Shown: positions 9,717-21,228 of the stretch, in pieces
Numbering within the stretch: position 1 is the stretch's first letter
How the letters are laid out: every line of letters begins with the position of its first letter
NCBI GenBank assembly: GCA_963971405.1
Contig: OZ020485.1
Location: 44,761,469 to 44,825,468, forward strand
Direction: 5' to 3'
DNA length: 64,000 nucleotides
Source: Psococerastis gibbosa
Taxonomy: Eukaryota; Arthropoda; Insecta; Psocodea; Psocidae
Position numbers and translations under genes: made by a program
The notes under the pieces: model-generated
Told to the model about the DNA's origin: nothing
What the model saw: only the letters and a program-made list of their open reading frames with translations
Databases searched by the model: none

Positions 9717-10863
9717 ATTCTAACCTCGCCAGTCACCAGCAGCTCTAACTCCCTCCCCCCTCCCCAATTTCTGCGATGCCCATTGTTTACCCAACGCATC
9801 CCGTTATATCCGGAACTAATTACCAATTCATCTGAGATTAGAGTAGCAAGTTACGGATTTTGAGAGGGGGTGGGGGGGGGCTCCTTACCGGAGAGGGGGA
9901 GAGAGTTTCTTGTTCACCCCCCCTCCCCCCATGGCCCCAAGGTCCTTCTGCGAGGCTTCTTGGAAACTATATAGCATCTCCTTAGATACTGCCCCTCTGC
10001 CGTCTTATGTCCCATCACGCCTCTTCCCCCCCTGTTTGTCTTCGCCGCGGAAATTATTAGTTGTGCTGTTGTGTGTTCTGCGGGTTTTCGATCCAGTGCT
10101 GTTCCTGCCCCTCCCCTGTATTTGTAGGCGCCTCGTTTATCCGGGGTGTTGGCTCAACAGAGTTCGAGGCGAGGTCTGCTGATTTACGTAGTAACCCATT
10201 TAGTAGCCTATTCACCATTCTTCCAAGTAAAAGAGATTTATTGATTATTGTTTCGCCATTCATTTTTAGATCTGCCTACTGAATGGCTTCACAGGCTTTA
10301 CAAAGTTGAATCGACGAGAGCAGAGCACATGTCATACTGTTCATACATAGAGTAAGGTAACCAGAAAAACTAGATGAATTAAACTATTCAAAATTGCTAA
10401 TAGGCCACTTGGGTAGAATTAAACTGATATCTCGTTATATTGCTTTTAAAAAAAATCACATCCGTATAAAGAATGAGAAGATATAATCGACCATAAGGGC
10501 ATAAGGGATATAAAAAACTTTAAAACGTACGCGCTAAGCCCACGGCTCAAAGCATCTGTTGGGCCCCTACATCTTATTAAATTTTATACAGCACAGGAGA
10601 AAACAAAAAACAGCACTTTGTGACGCCAAAACATTAGACGTTTTTTTAAATCTTCTTTTTTTTCATCTCTTTTCAAATTCTTTCTGTAAATATATTTTTA
10701 TTGGATAAATTGGGACTAAGGGGATGGGGTAGTATAAAAAAAAATTGAAACAGAAGAATGTACATTTAATAACCTTTCCCAAACTTTGATCGCTGAATGA
10801 ATGGTTTCTTTGTTTTTGTTATTGATACTGCTGATTTGTTTTTGGGGTTGTTTTTAAAGGAAA
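9717..10863. other. Unassigned stretch before the tandem array
   Basis: GC-richer from 9860 to 10200, with G and C runs and overlapping frames (9910-10182, 10061-10282 plus) that lack recognisable motifs. AT-rich from 10300 to 10863. No supported gene or shared repeat. Confidence 0.35.
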
Positions 10864-11099
10864 ACAAGTAAACAGGTTTTGATGAAATTAAAAAGGTTCA
10901 GTGTGGGGTAATTCATTGGGCTAGGTATTCAATTAGCTTTCTTTTTTTCTTCTGAAGCAATATCTTGTTTTTGTTTGCGCGTGTGCTTAATTTTTATATA
11001 TCGTTGTATCGTTGTTGAATGGCTGTTTTAGCGGTTTTATACTGTAAGCTTTAACTATTTTTTACTGGTGATTTGTTCTTGTCATTTAATCTGGGTCAG

Positions 11100-11575
11100 G
11101 ACTGGCATCCGAACTTGGTGAACTCACGTGTACACCTGTTACATTGTCCCAATGGTAGGCTTCAGGCGCGGACCTACGGGGGGGGGGGGCTATTGAGGCT
11201 ATTATGGGGGCTATAGCCCCCCCCCCATTAGGGTACTCAAAATGCGTAAAACCCCACTATTTTTCACAATTTTTCTCAAGCGGGGAGACCCCCGGGCCCC
11301 CTTGTGCTGGATTGTATTAATTACCTATAATATAGAACTCTTATTGCTCTGAAAATGCGTAAAACCCCAATATTTCAGCCATATTTTTAAAAAAATCCGA
11401 AATTTAATCTTAGCCCCCTCCTTGGTCTCATTCTAGATCCGCGCCTGGTAGGCTTGGGTCAGATTGTCCATTATCGCTTCTAGTCGGTGTAGGTTAACAT
11501 ACAGGAAATTTTCAAGCTTGCCAATGGCCAAAAATTCGTTCAGAAACAAAGTTAATTCTATCCGAAAATCCTAGG
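11100..11575 (+). repeat. SINE B split by a hAT MITE, array unit 1
   Basis: Flanks of the MITE join to give a sequence matching 33262-33480 and 49175-49375: a CATCCGAACTTGG head, CATTATCGCTTCTAGTCGGT, then GCCAATGGCCAAAAATTCGT. Present in all five units. Only unit 5 keeps the full ATGGGTTCGT end. Confidence 0.75.
11163..11447. mobile_element. hAT-type MITE (GGCGCGGA family) in array unit 1
   Basis: Ends CAGGCGCGGA and TCCGCGCCTG. The duplication GTAGGCTT is perfect at 11155-11162 and 11448-11455. Copies recur at +1312 steps in each unit. The G12 and C10 runs flank GCTATTGAGGCTATTATGGG. Two AAAATGCGTAAAACCCC blocks in the interior link it to the larger element at 54382-54857. It sits inside a SINE B whose unbroken form at 33.3 kb reads AATGGTAAGCCTGCCTCAGC. 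Confidence 0.9.
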
Positions 11576-11691
11576 TCCGTATAAAAGGCGATCAGGACAT
11601 TACTAAAGTTTGAAATAATTTAAATAAGAGAGGTGCTGGGATTTGGTTCCATTTGAGCCATTGAAAAGACGTACCAGGTGGCCAGGGACGG

Positions 11692-11805
11692 ATCCAGCCC
11701 ATTGGAGTTTTGGGTCAAAATAGTAAAAACATATATAGCACCGATTTAATCAGAGCGTAACTTACTAAAAAAGTAATTTACTAAATTGCACTGAATTGCA
11801 CCAAA
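11692..11805. mobile_element. Truncated hAT-type MITE (GGATCCAGCCC family), array unit 1
   Basis: CAGGGACGGATCCAGCCC start with the family interior (GGGTCAAAATAGTAAAAACA, TTTAATCAGAGCGTAA). The right half is replaced by GATCCACGGAATTTTAAAAT sequence. Repeated in each unit. Confidence 0.7.
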
Positions 11806-14800
11806 AGATCCACGGAATTTTAAAATAACCGTGAATTCTTTCAGTGCCATTACCCCCACCTATATCCGTCGTAGTATGTCTTAAATGTCTGCTAAAACGT
11901 CAATACCATATTTACCAGAAGATCCACGGAATTTTAAAATAACCGTGAATTCTTTCAGTGCCATTACCCCCACCTATATCCGTCCATGCGGGTGGCCCCA
12001 GGATAAAAAGAAATATTTTTGGTGCGCTCGAATGGGTATAAGGCCGCGGGAAGACCTTGTAAGACCAGCACCACGCACAGCCAGAGGCGTAAAGTTTTAG
12101 AATGATGGCGGGGGCAAAACTAAGTAGACTTTATGACATTTTTAGTATGTCTTAAATGTCTGCTAAAACGTAATGACAAGTAAACAGGTTTTGATGAAAT
12201 TAAAAAGGTTCAGTGTGGGGTAATTCATTGGGCTAGGTATTCAATTAGCTTTCTTTTTTTCTTCTGAAGCAATATCTTGTTTTTGTTTGCGCGTGTGCTT
12301 AATTTTTATATATCGTTGTATCGTTGTTGAATGGCTGTTTTAGCGGTTTTATACTGTAAGCTTTAACTATTTTTTACTGGTGATTTGTTCTTGTCATTTA
12401 ATCTGGGTCAGGACTGGCATCCGAACTTGGTGAACTCACGTGTACACCTGTTACATTGTCCCAATGGTAGGCTTCAGGCGCGGACCTACGGGGGGGGGGG
12501 GCTATTGAGGCTATTATGGGGGCTATAGCCCCCCCCCCATTAGGGTACTCAAAATGCGTAAAACCCCACTATTTTTCACAATTTTTCTCAAGCGGGGAGA
12601 CCCCCGGGCCCCCTTGTGCTGGATTGTATTAATTACCTATAATATAGAACTCTTATTGCTCTGAAAATGCGTAAAACCCCAATATTTCAGCCATATTTTT
12701 AAAAAAATCCGAAATTTAATCTTAGCCCCCTCCTTGGTCTCATTCTAGATCCGCGCCTGGTAGGCTTGGGTCAGATTGTCCATTATCGCTTCTAGTCGGT
12801 GTAGGTTAACATACAGGAAATTTTCAAGCTTGCCAATGGCCAAAAATTCGTTCAGAAACAAAGTTAATTCTATCCGAAAATCCTAGGTCCGTATAAAAGG
12901 CGATCAGGACATTACTAAAGTTTGAAATAATTTAAATAAGAGAGGTGCTGGGATTTGGTTCCATTTGAGCCATTGAAAAGACGTACCAGGTGGCCAGGGA
13001 CGGATCCAGCCCATTGGAGTTTTGGGTCAAAATAGTAAAAACATATATAGCACCGATTTAATCAGAGCGTAACTTACTAAAAAAGTAATTTACTAAATTG
13101 CACTGAATTGCACCAAAAGATCCACGGAATTTTAAAATAACCGTGAATTCTTTCAGTGCCATTACCCCCACCTATATCCGTCGTAGTATGTCTTAAATGT
13201 CTGCTAAAACGTCAATACCATATTTACCAGAAGATCCACGGAATTTTAAAATAACCGTGAATTCTTTCAGTGCCATTACCCCCACCTATATCCGTCCATG
13301 CGGGTGGCCCCAGGATAAAAAGAAATATTTTTGGTGCGCTCGAATGGGTATAAGGCCGCGGGAAGACCTTGTAAGACCAGCACCACGCACAGCCAGAGGC
13401 GTAAAGTTTTAGAATGATGGCGGGGGCAAAACTAAGTAGACTTTATGACATTTTTAGTATGTCTTAAATGTCTGCTAAAACGTAATGACAAGTAAACAGG
13501 TTTTGATGAAATTAAAAAGGTTCAGTGTGGGGTAATTCATTGGGCTAGGTATTCAATTAGCTTTCTTTTTTTCTTCTGAAGCAATATCTTGTTTTTGTTT
13601 GCGCGTGTGCTTAATTTTTATATATCGTTGTATCGTTGTTGAATGGCTGTTTTAGCGGTTTTATACTGTAAGCTTTAACTATTTTTTACTGGTGATTTGT
13701 TCTTGTCATTTAATCTGGGTCAGGACTGGCATCCGAACTTGGTGAACTCACGTGTACACCTGTTACATTGTCCCAATGGTAGGCTTCAGGCGCGGACCTA
13801 CGGGGGGGGGGGGCTATTGAGGCTATTATGGGGGCTATAGCCCCCCCCCCATTAGGGTACTCAAAATGCGTAAAACCCCACTATTTTTCACAATTTTTCT
13901 CAAGCGGGGAGACCCCCGGGCCCCCTTGTGCTGGATTGTATTAATTACCTATAATATAGAACTCTTATTGCTCTGAAAATGCGTAAAACCCCAATATTTC
14001 AGCCATATTTTTAAAAAAATCCGAAATTTAATCTTAGCCCCCTCCTTGGTCTCATTCTAGATCCGCGCCTGGTAGGCTTGGGTCAGATTGTCCATTATCG
14101 CTTCTAGTCGGTGTAGGTTAACATACAGGAAATTTTCAAGCTTGCCAATGGCCAAAAATTCGTTCAGAAACAAAGTTAATTCTATCCGAAAATCCTAGGT
14201 CCGTATAAAAGGCGATCAGGACATTACTAAAGTTTGAAATAATTTAAATAAGAGAGGTGCTGGGATTTGGTTCCATTTGAGCCATTGAAAAGACGTACCA
14301 GGTGGCCAGGGACGGATCCAGCCCATTGGAGTTTTGGGTCAAAATAGTAAAAACATATATAGCACCGATTTAATCAGAGCGTAACTTACTAAAAAAGTAA
14401 TTTACTAAATTGCACTGAATTGCACCAAAAGATCCACGGAATTTTAAAATAACCGTGAATTCTTTCAGTGCCATTACCCCCACCTATATCCGTCGTAGTA
14501 TGTCTTAAATGTCTGCTAAAACGTCAATACCATATTTACCAGAAGATCCACGGAATTTTAAAATAACCGTGAATTCTTTCAGTGCCATTACCCCCACCTA
14601 TATCCGTCCATGCGGGTGGCCCCAGGATAAAAAGAAATATTTTTGGTGCGCTCGAATGGGTATAAGGCCGCGGGAAGACCTTGTAAGACCAGCACCACGC
14701 ACAGCCAGAGGCGTAAAGTTTTAGAATGATGGCGGGGGCAAAACTAAGTAGACTTTATGACATTTTTAGTATGTCTTAAATGTCTGCTAAAACGTAATGA

Positions 14801-16111
14801 CAAGTAAACAGGTTTTGATGAAATTAAAAAGGTTCAGTGTGGGGTAATTCATTGGGCTAGGTATTCAATTAGCTTTCTTTTTTTCTTCTGAAGCAATATC
14901 TTGTTTTTGTTTGCGCGTGTGCTTAATTTTTATATATCGTTGTATCGTTGTTGAATGGCTGTTTTAGCGGTTTTATACTGTAAGCTTTAACTATTTTTTA
15001 CTGGTGATTTGTTCTTGTCATTTAATCTGGGTCAGGACTGGCATCCGAACTTGGTGAACTCACGTGTACACCTGTTACATTGTCCCAATGGTAGGCTTCA
15101 GGCGCGGACCTACGGGGGGGGGGGGCTATTGAGGCTATTATGGGGGCTATAGCCCCCCCCCCATTAGGGTACTCAAAATGCGTAAAACCCCACTATTTTT
15201 CACAATTTTTCTCAAGCGGGGAGACCCCCGGGCCCCCTTGTGCTGGATTGTATTAATTACCTATAATATAGAACTCTTATTGCTCTGAAAATGCGTAAAA
15301 CCCCAATATTTCAGCCATATTTTTAAAAAAATCCGAAATTTAATCTTAGCCCCCTCCTTGGTCTCATTCTAGATCCGCGCCTGGTAGGCTTGGGTCAGAT
15401 TGTCCATTATCGCTTCTAGTCGGTGTAGGTTAACATACAGGAAATTTTCAAGCTTGCCAATGGCCAAAAATTCGTTCAGAAACAAAGTTAATTCTATCCG
15501 AAAATCCTAGGTCCGTATAAAAGGCGATCAGGACATTACTAAAGTTTGAAATAATTTAAATAAGAGAGGTGCTGGGATTTGGTTCCATTTGAGCCATTGA
15601 AAAGACGTACCAGGTGGCCAGGGACGGATCCAGCCCATTGGAGTTTTGGGTCAAAATAGTAAAAACATATATAGCACCGATTTAATCAGAGCGTAACTTA
15701 CTAAAAAAGTAATTTACTAAATTGCACTGAATTGCACCAAAAGATCCACGGAATTTTAAAATAACCGTGAATTCTTTCAGTGCCATTACCCCCACCTATA
15801 TCCGTCGTAGTATGTCTTAAATGTCTGCTAAAACGTCAATACCATATTTACCAGAAGATCCACGGAATTTTAAAATAACCGTGAATTCTTTCAGTGCCAT
15901 TACCCCCACCTATATCCGTCCATGCGGGTGGCCCCAGGATAAAAAGAAATATTTTTGGTGCGCTCGAATGGGTATAAGGCCGCGGGAAGACCTTGTAAGA
16001 CCAGCACCACGCACAGCCAGAGGCGTAAAGTTTTAGAATGATGGCGGGGGCAAAACTAAGTAGACTTTATGACATTTTTAGTATGTCTTAAATGTCTGCT
16101 AAAACGTAATG

Positions 16112-17820
16112 ACAAGTAAACAGGTTTTGATGAAATTAAAAAGGTTCAGTGTGGGGTAATTCATTGGGCTAGGTATTCAATTAGCTTTCTTTTTTTCTTC
16201 TGAAGCAATATCTTGTTTTTGTTTGCGCGTGTGCTTAATTTTTATATATCGTTGTATCGTTGTTGAATGGCTGTTTTAGCGGTTTTATACTGTAAGCTTT
16301 AACTATTTTTTACTGGTGATTTGTTCTTGTCATTTAATCTGGGTCAGGACTGGCATCCGAACTTGGTGAACTCACGTGTACACCTGTTACATTGTCCCAA
16401 TGGTAGGCTTCAGGCGCGGACCTACGGGGGGGGGGGGCTATTGAGGCTATTATGGGGGCTATAGCCCCCCCCCATTAGGGTACTCAAAATGCGTAAAACC
16501 CCACTATTTTTCACAATTTTTCTCAAGCGGGGAGACCCCCGGGCCCCCTTGTGCTGGATTGTATTAATTACCTATAATATAGAACTCTTATTGCTCTGAA
16601 AATGCGTAAAACCCCAATATTTCAGCCATATTTTTAAAAAAATCCGAAATTTAATCTTAGCCCCCTCCTTGGTCTCATTCTAGATCCGCGCCTGGTAGGC
16701 TTGGGTCAGATTGTCCATTATCGCTTCTAGTCGGTGTAGGTTAACATACAGGAAATTTTCAAGCTTGCCAATGGCCAAAAATTCGTTCGGAAACAAAGTT
16801 AATTCTATCCGAAAATCCATGGGTTCGTTATCATTGGGCAAAAGACCGACCTAGGTCCGTATAAAAGGCGATCAGGACATTACTAAAGTTTGAAATAATT
16901 TAAATAAGAGAGGTGCTGGGATTTGGTTCCATTTGAGCCATTGAAAAGACGTACCAGGTGGCCAGGGACGGATCCAGCCCATTGGAGTTTTGGGTCGAAA
17001 TAGTAAAAACATATATAGCACCGATTTAATCAGAGCGTAACTTACTAAAAAAGTAATTTACTAAATTGCACTGAATTGCACCAAAAGATCCACGGAATTT
17101 TAAAATAACCGTGAATTCTTTCAGTGCCATTACCCCCACCTATATCCGTCCATGCGGGTGGCCCCAGGATAAAAAGAAATATTTTTGGTGCGCTCGAATG
17201 GGTATAAGGCCGCGGGAAGACCGCGTAATAAATTCATTTACAATAGATTTACTAAATTGCACTGAATTTGGCACCAAAAGATCCACGGAATTTTAAAATA
17301 ACCGTGAATTCTTTCAGTGCCATTACCCCCACCTATATCCGTCCATGCGGGTGGCCCCAGGATAAAAAGAAATATTTTTGGTGCGCTCGAATGGGTATAA
17401 GGCCGCGGGAAGACCTTGTAAGACCAGCACCACGCACAGCCAGAGGCGTAAAGTTTTAGAATGATGGCGGGGGCAAAACTAAGTAGACTTTATGACATTT
17501 TTAGTATGTCTTAAATGTCTGCTAAAACGTCAATACCATATTTACCAGAAGATCCACGGAATTTTAAAATAACCGTGAATTCTTTCAGTGCCATTACCCC
17601 CACCTATATCCGTCCATGCGGGTGGCCCCAGGATAAAAAGAAATATTTTTGGTGCGCTCGAATGGGTATAAGGCCGCGGGAAGACCTTGTAAGACCAGCA
17701 CCACGCACAGCCAGAGGCGTAAAGTTTTAGAATGATGGCGGGGGCAAAACTAAGTAGACTTTATGACATTTTTAGTATGTCTTAAATGTCTGCTAAAACG
17801 TCAATACCATATTTACCATT
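16112..17820 (+). repeat. Fifth, structurally older unit of the array
   Basis: Starts like units 1-4 but has a 33-bp segment (from 16819, ATGGGTTCGTTATCATTGGG onward) that the others lack, a C9 instead of C10 run, and single-base differences (for example CGTTCGG for CGTTCAG). The segment is present in independent SINE B copies at 33.4 and 49.3 kb, so units 1-4 carry the deletion. It also retains a longer right part, with three copies of the GATCCACGGAATTTTAAAAT block (about 17089, 17280 and 17551) where units 1-4 have two. Confidence 0.9.
17268..17809 (+). repeat. 271-bp direct repeat at the array end
   Basis: GATCCACGGAATTTTAAAAT at 17280 and 17551, and CAATACCATATTTACC at 17531 and 17802, give a period of 271 bp. 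Each copy ends in a truncated hAT MITE (AGAGGCGTAAAGTTTTAG). This shorter tandem period may have seeded the unequal exchange that built the larger array. Confidence 0.85.
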
Positions 17821-17942
17821 GACCATTGACGTATGTGGAAACCCCGCCTTAGTATAAAGAAGTAAAGAACCTCGTCCCCGTAAGAGAAAATCTAGTTTGG
17901 CCAGACTATGCCTATGACAACCGGATTGGACTATATAGTAGG

Positions 17943-18117
17943 CATGGATGGATACAGGGGAGGGGCAGGGGGGTGGGTAGCTACCCCCGCCCCAAATTTG
18001 GTAAATCTATTGTAAATTAATTCACTACGCTCTGATTTAATCGATCCTACGTATGTTTTTCCTATTTTGACCCACAACTACCCCCTCCTCCCCAAAAATG
18101 GGCTGGATCCGTCTATG
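17943..18117. mobile_element. hAT-type MITE (GGATCCAGCCC family), reversed
   Basis: Ends CATGGATGGATACAGG and GGGCTGGATCCGTCTATG; the interior is the reverse complement of the family core (TTTGACCCACAACTACCCC). I see no 8-bp duplication: flanks are ATAGTAGG and ACACCAAA. One boundary may have been lost or rearranged. Confidence 0.75.
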
Positions 18118-18944
18118 ACACCAAAAGGAGGATGTTATTTTACCTAATAGGAGTCTCAAGAATAATGTTTGGAGGATTAAGGTTAACCCTAAGGAAAGAG
18201 GGTTTATTAAGATAACATATGTACAATATGTAAAATATATAAAATATGTACAATGTATACATACAATATATCCATCGTTTGGAAAGGGAACTTGTAAATT
18301 TTGACACAAATTTTAGTGAAACCATTACTATTACACAACCCACATCATCTTAAATGCTTAAGCCTAACAGGAAGTCAGAAACCGCAATAGACACAAGGAA
18401 GGCTTATGAAGGGTAACTAAGAGCGAGGGGGGGGGGGATGAAAGTTAGTGGTACGGAAGCGTCTTGTCTTGACCGTGTATCCATCTGTTTGTAGTTAATA
18501 ATGCAGCGGGAATTAGTAAGGTATAGTAACTCCGGAAGGGGCCTTGTCTAGGGGGTTCCTTCGCCCCATAGGGACTTTGCGCCTTATAAATGTTATTCCT
18601 TATAGCCGTATTCTTGCTGTTAGGGAAATAAGCTGCTACTGACGGTTAAGGTCCAATTGGAGTCCCCCCCCCCTCCCGTGGGACACCAACGCTACTATTT
18701 TTTTGGTACATAGTCAAATTTCGCGGTAAATATTTCGTGTAGGTAGGTAGATGGAAGATTTTACGCCAGACATTAGAAGAAAATATATTTCTGGACATTT
18801 TGATTCATGACATGTGACCTTCACTAGCACTGATTGGTCACAATCTTCAGAAATGATATGCACAAAAATGGCGTCCGCACGCCTTACCAACCGTTTTTCA
18901 TGCGAAACAAATTCTGATTTATATACCCTATGCTTGAAATTGTT
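18118..18944. other. Unassigned stretch
   Basis: Includes a low-complexity TATAAAATATGTACAATATG-like segment at 18220-18270, a G run near 18430 and a C run near 18666. The frames at 18037-18343 (minus) are repeat and low-complexity translation. No gene supported. Confidence 0.4.
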
Positions 18945-19035
18945 CGAAATTGTAGCAAGTGTGGGACTTGAACTAACCCCCTTCCTGTCTTCGCGTGCAA
19001 TTCAAACACCATACCACTAAGCTAATCTCTCGTAA
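18945..19035 (-). repeat. tRNA-like SINE D head, minus orientation
   Basis: The reverse complement contains TAGCTTAGTGGTATGG (A-box-like) and GGTTAGTTCAAGTCCCAC (B-box-like), then CACTTGCTACAATTT. This matches the head of SINE D copies at 47.6 and 62.25 kb. It is a tRNA-derived head and not a folded tRNA gene. Confidence 0.65.
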
Positions 19036-19203
19036 GGTGGACTGTTTATTATCTTTTGCATCGGAAATGGAATAAAATAGGGAAGACCCTCTCTGTCAGT
19101 TCTCAATCCTTAGAACCCGCTCGAATAAACCCCACTAAGCCTTCAAGTAAGATGTAACGAGCCGTTTCTAAGTTTCTGATGGCCACTTTCTTTTTACTTG
19201 CAG

Positions 19204-19287
19204 AATCCCTGGCCCAGGAGTTAGAGCTCGAGCGAAAGTCCCGTCAGCCGACTCCCTCCGATCGCGATGTCAAGTCTCCCTTGCAAG
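19204..19287 (+). CDS. Probable internal coding exon of an unidentified host gene
   Basis: An 84-bp segment with strong signals on both sides: acceptor tract TTTCTTTTTACTTGCAG ending at 19203, and donor CAAG/GTACGTT at 19287/19288. Possible branch points are TCTAAGT and TCTGATG about 25-35 bp upstream of the acceptor. Of the three frames, the one starting at the third base is open and protein-like: it begins SLAQELELERKSRQ and ends SDRDVKSPLQ, entering in phase 2 and leaving one base (G). The exon is clearly more GC-rich than its surroundings and matches no repeat elsewhere in the window. The charged, Ser/Pro/Gln-rich content looks like a linker or regulatory segment. A second frame is also open, so the phase is inferred from composition. 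I do not recognise the gene. If real, the surrounding DNA is intron and the gene lies on the plus strand. Confidence 0.6.
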
Positions 19288-19372
19288 GTACGTTCATTTC
19301 TTTTGGCAATATCGCTTCGGTATAGGAACGCCTAGCCTTTTAGTAAGTTGGTGGCAGGGGTGTTATTCCAGA

Positions 19373-19500
19373 CAGAGACGGATCCAGCCCTTTTGGGAGG
19401 TAGCTGTGGGTCCAAATAGAAAAAAAAATGCAGTATCGATTAAATTACAGCGTAATCAATAGAGTTTATAAATTTGGGGGTGGGGCAGCTGCCGTCCATG
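19373..19500. mobile_element. hAT-type MITE (GGATCCAGCCC family), degraded
   Basis: Left end CAGAGACGGATCCAGCCC, right end CAGCTGCCGTCCATG. Interior GTGGGTCCAAATAGA and CAGCGTAATCAATAG match the family. Flanks ATTCCAGA and ACCCCAGG match at only 5 of 8, so the duplication is doubtful. Confidence 0.65.
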
Positions 19501-21228
19501 ACCCCAGGGGGTTAATTGCCCCTCTCTGCGATGGAAAAAAAATACTCAATTGATCCTGACTAACGAAGAAATCGTTATAACCTTGGTCATTTTGTCATTT
19601 TGCCCCCCCCCCCCACCTTCTCTGAAAAATATAAAATCTACTTGATAAAAAACTGCACTAGAGACCAGAAGATTTTAGTTGTTGTCCGATATGATGAAAG
19701 TTATTTCAACATATTTTCTTCCGGCCCATAAAGGGCAACTGAAAATTCATATTTACCGGTCAGGGGGAAAAGGACACTCAAATAACACCTTAGAGTTACC
19801 GAATAAGAGGGTTTAAATTTTTTTACCAGTCCCTAGTGCTATAGTTGCCATCCCCTTTTCGTTAGGTTTTTAGCCGTACTGGACTCATTTTTAACCCTTT
19901 ATTGGCTTTATTCCTTACTTAAAAGGCTGTAATTTTGTAACAATATATGATATACGGTGCAACCTCTCCCACAAAATTGTCAATTCCTATTTTACTCAGA
20001 CCTTTAATATTTGCAAATTAGCTGCTGAAGGTTTTTCTTTAAAAAAAAAATTCCTTCTGCTTCGAATCTCGAACTTCGTCCTTCCATTTTACTTAGTCCA
20101 GTACTCTACCAACTGGTTTACAAATCCCTAATCCCCAAATAATTTCTCCCATTCCTAACATCAAATTATCCAATTACTCTAAATCGCCACCTGGCCAGAC
20201 AAGACAAATCCAAAATTTCAAATAAAGGCTTATAACCGAATGATTGATGACAATTTAAATTTAACTTAGACTTAGTGACACGACTGTTTTCGGGGCTCAG
20301 CATAATTATTTTTGAAATTTAGGTAGATACAATTTAATTGTTCCCTTGTATTTCGCCGGAGCGTAATAAGAAAATAACAGTTGGGTATGAAATTCACCGT
20401 AAATTGAAGCAACTCAAATAGTTTCCACTGCTGTCAACCCCGTCATCTTAGATGGAATGTATTTTAGTAATCCATCATAGGGACTTGACAGATCATCCCT
20501 TATCCTTTCCAATTTTGTGCCACGGTATGTGTTTTTAATACAATATATTCACTTCTATTTTACAAGATAATAGCCTAATCGTTTATTGCTCTAGTTCGAT
20601 TTCCTTTCTTTCTTCGCTCTTTGTTGAAAATTTGGGGGTTCGTTGTTTGGTTTTGCTGAGTTTGTATCTATATGAACCTTTCTCTTACATTGTTCCATTT
20701 TTCCTTTGGCTCCTTTGATGTGTACCGCCGCCTGTTTAAATTAAAATTGATTTAGAAAATCAATAACATTGTATTGTATCTATATCGAAATATGTTATGA
20801 GCATTAGTTCAAGATTCAGTGCAAGCGCAGCTTTAAGGACTTTTAGGGCACCAAGGAATTGTAACACCCCCGTAATCATATTTTTTAAATGTCAGTTTAG
20901 TGCCAAATTGATGCATTACTATTGTATAAGCTAAAAAACACTTTTTTTATATTATTATCCGCAATCGGTCTAATTTTTTTAGGTTAATCCAAATTTTAGT
21001 GTTGCATTAATATAATCTACAAAACACTCGGTTTCTTATTATAATCCACAATTGGTCTTATTTTTTAAGATTAATCCATGGGGCCGTTGGCATTGGGCAA
21101 GGGAGAAGACGACTAGGTCAATAAAAAACCCCTCGGGAGATTATTTATATTTATATACTGTATTGTATGTACCAAATGTTTTTGTTTACCTTTATACATT
21201 CTTCATGTGCAAAACGGCTACCACAGTG
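19501..21228. other. Unassigned AT-rich stretch, possibly intronic
   Basis: No supported gene. It includes a C run near 19604 and a tRNA-like SINE E fragment (20075-20135). A diffuse imperfect duplication near 20940-21080 repeats AAAACACT, ATTATAATCC and CAATYGGTCT, with ACACTTTTTTTATATTATTA the first copy. Confidence 0.45.
20075..20135 (-). repeat. SINE E fragment, minus orientation
   Basis: The reverse complement contains CCAGTTGGTAGAGTACTGGA and ACGAAGTTCGAGATTCGA, a tRNA-like A box and B box. Related pieces lie at 28.6 kb (minus) and 49.4 kb (plus). Confidence 0.55.

Larger units (their letters stand above)
10864..16111 (+). repeat. Tandem array, units 1-4 of a 1312-bp repeat
   Basis: Copies of the anchor ACAAGTAAACAGGTTTTGAT start at 10864, 12176, 13488 and 14800, exactly 1312 apart; the next is at 16112. 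Everywhere I compared them, units 1-4 agree, including a G12 run and a C10 run in each. Each unit holds an AT-rich left part, a SINE B copy split by a hAT MITE, a truncated GGATCCAGCCC-family MITE, a short direct duplication and a truncated GGCGTAAAGTT-family MITE. The 71-codon frame beginning MSAKTSIPYLP that recurs in each unit is composed of these repeat pieces and is not supported as a gene. Confidence 0.95.

Noticed and set aside
11885-17730. Repeated 71-codon frame (MSAKTSIPYLP...) as a tandem gene family
   Set aside because: The frame is made of repeat pieces, including the end of a hAT MITE (AGAGGCGTAAAGTTTTAG), and is identical only because the DNA units are identical. There is no promoter, splice or motif evidence.
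10864-17820. CRISPR-like or phage-type repeat array
   Set aside because: Units are 1312 bp and contiguous with no spacers, and the context is animal transposon DNA.
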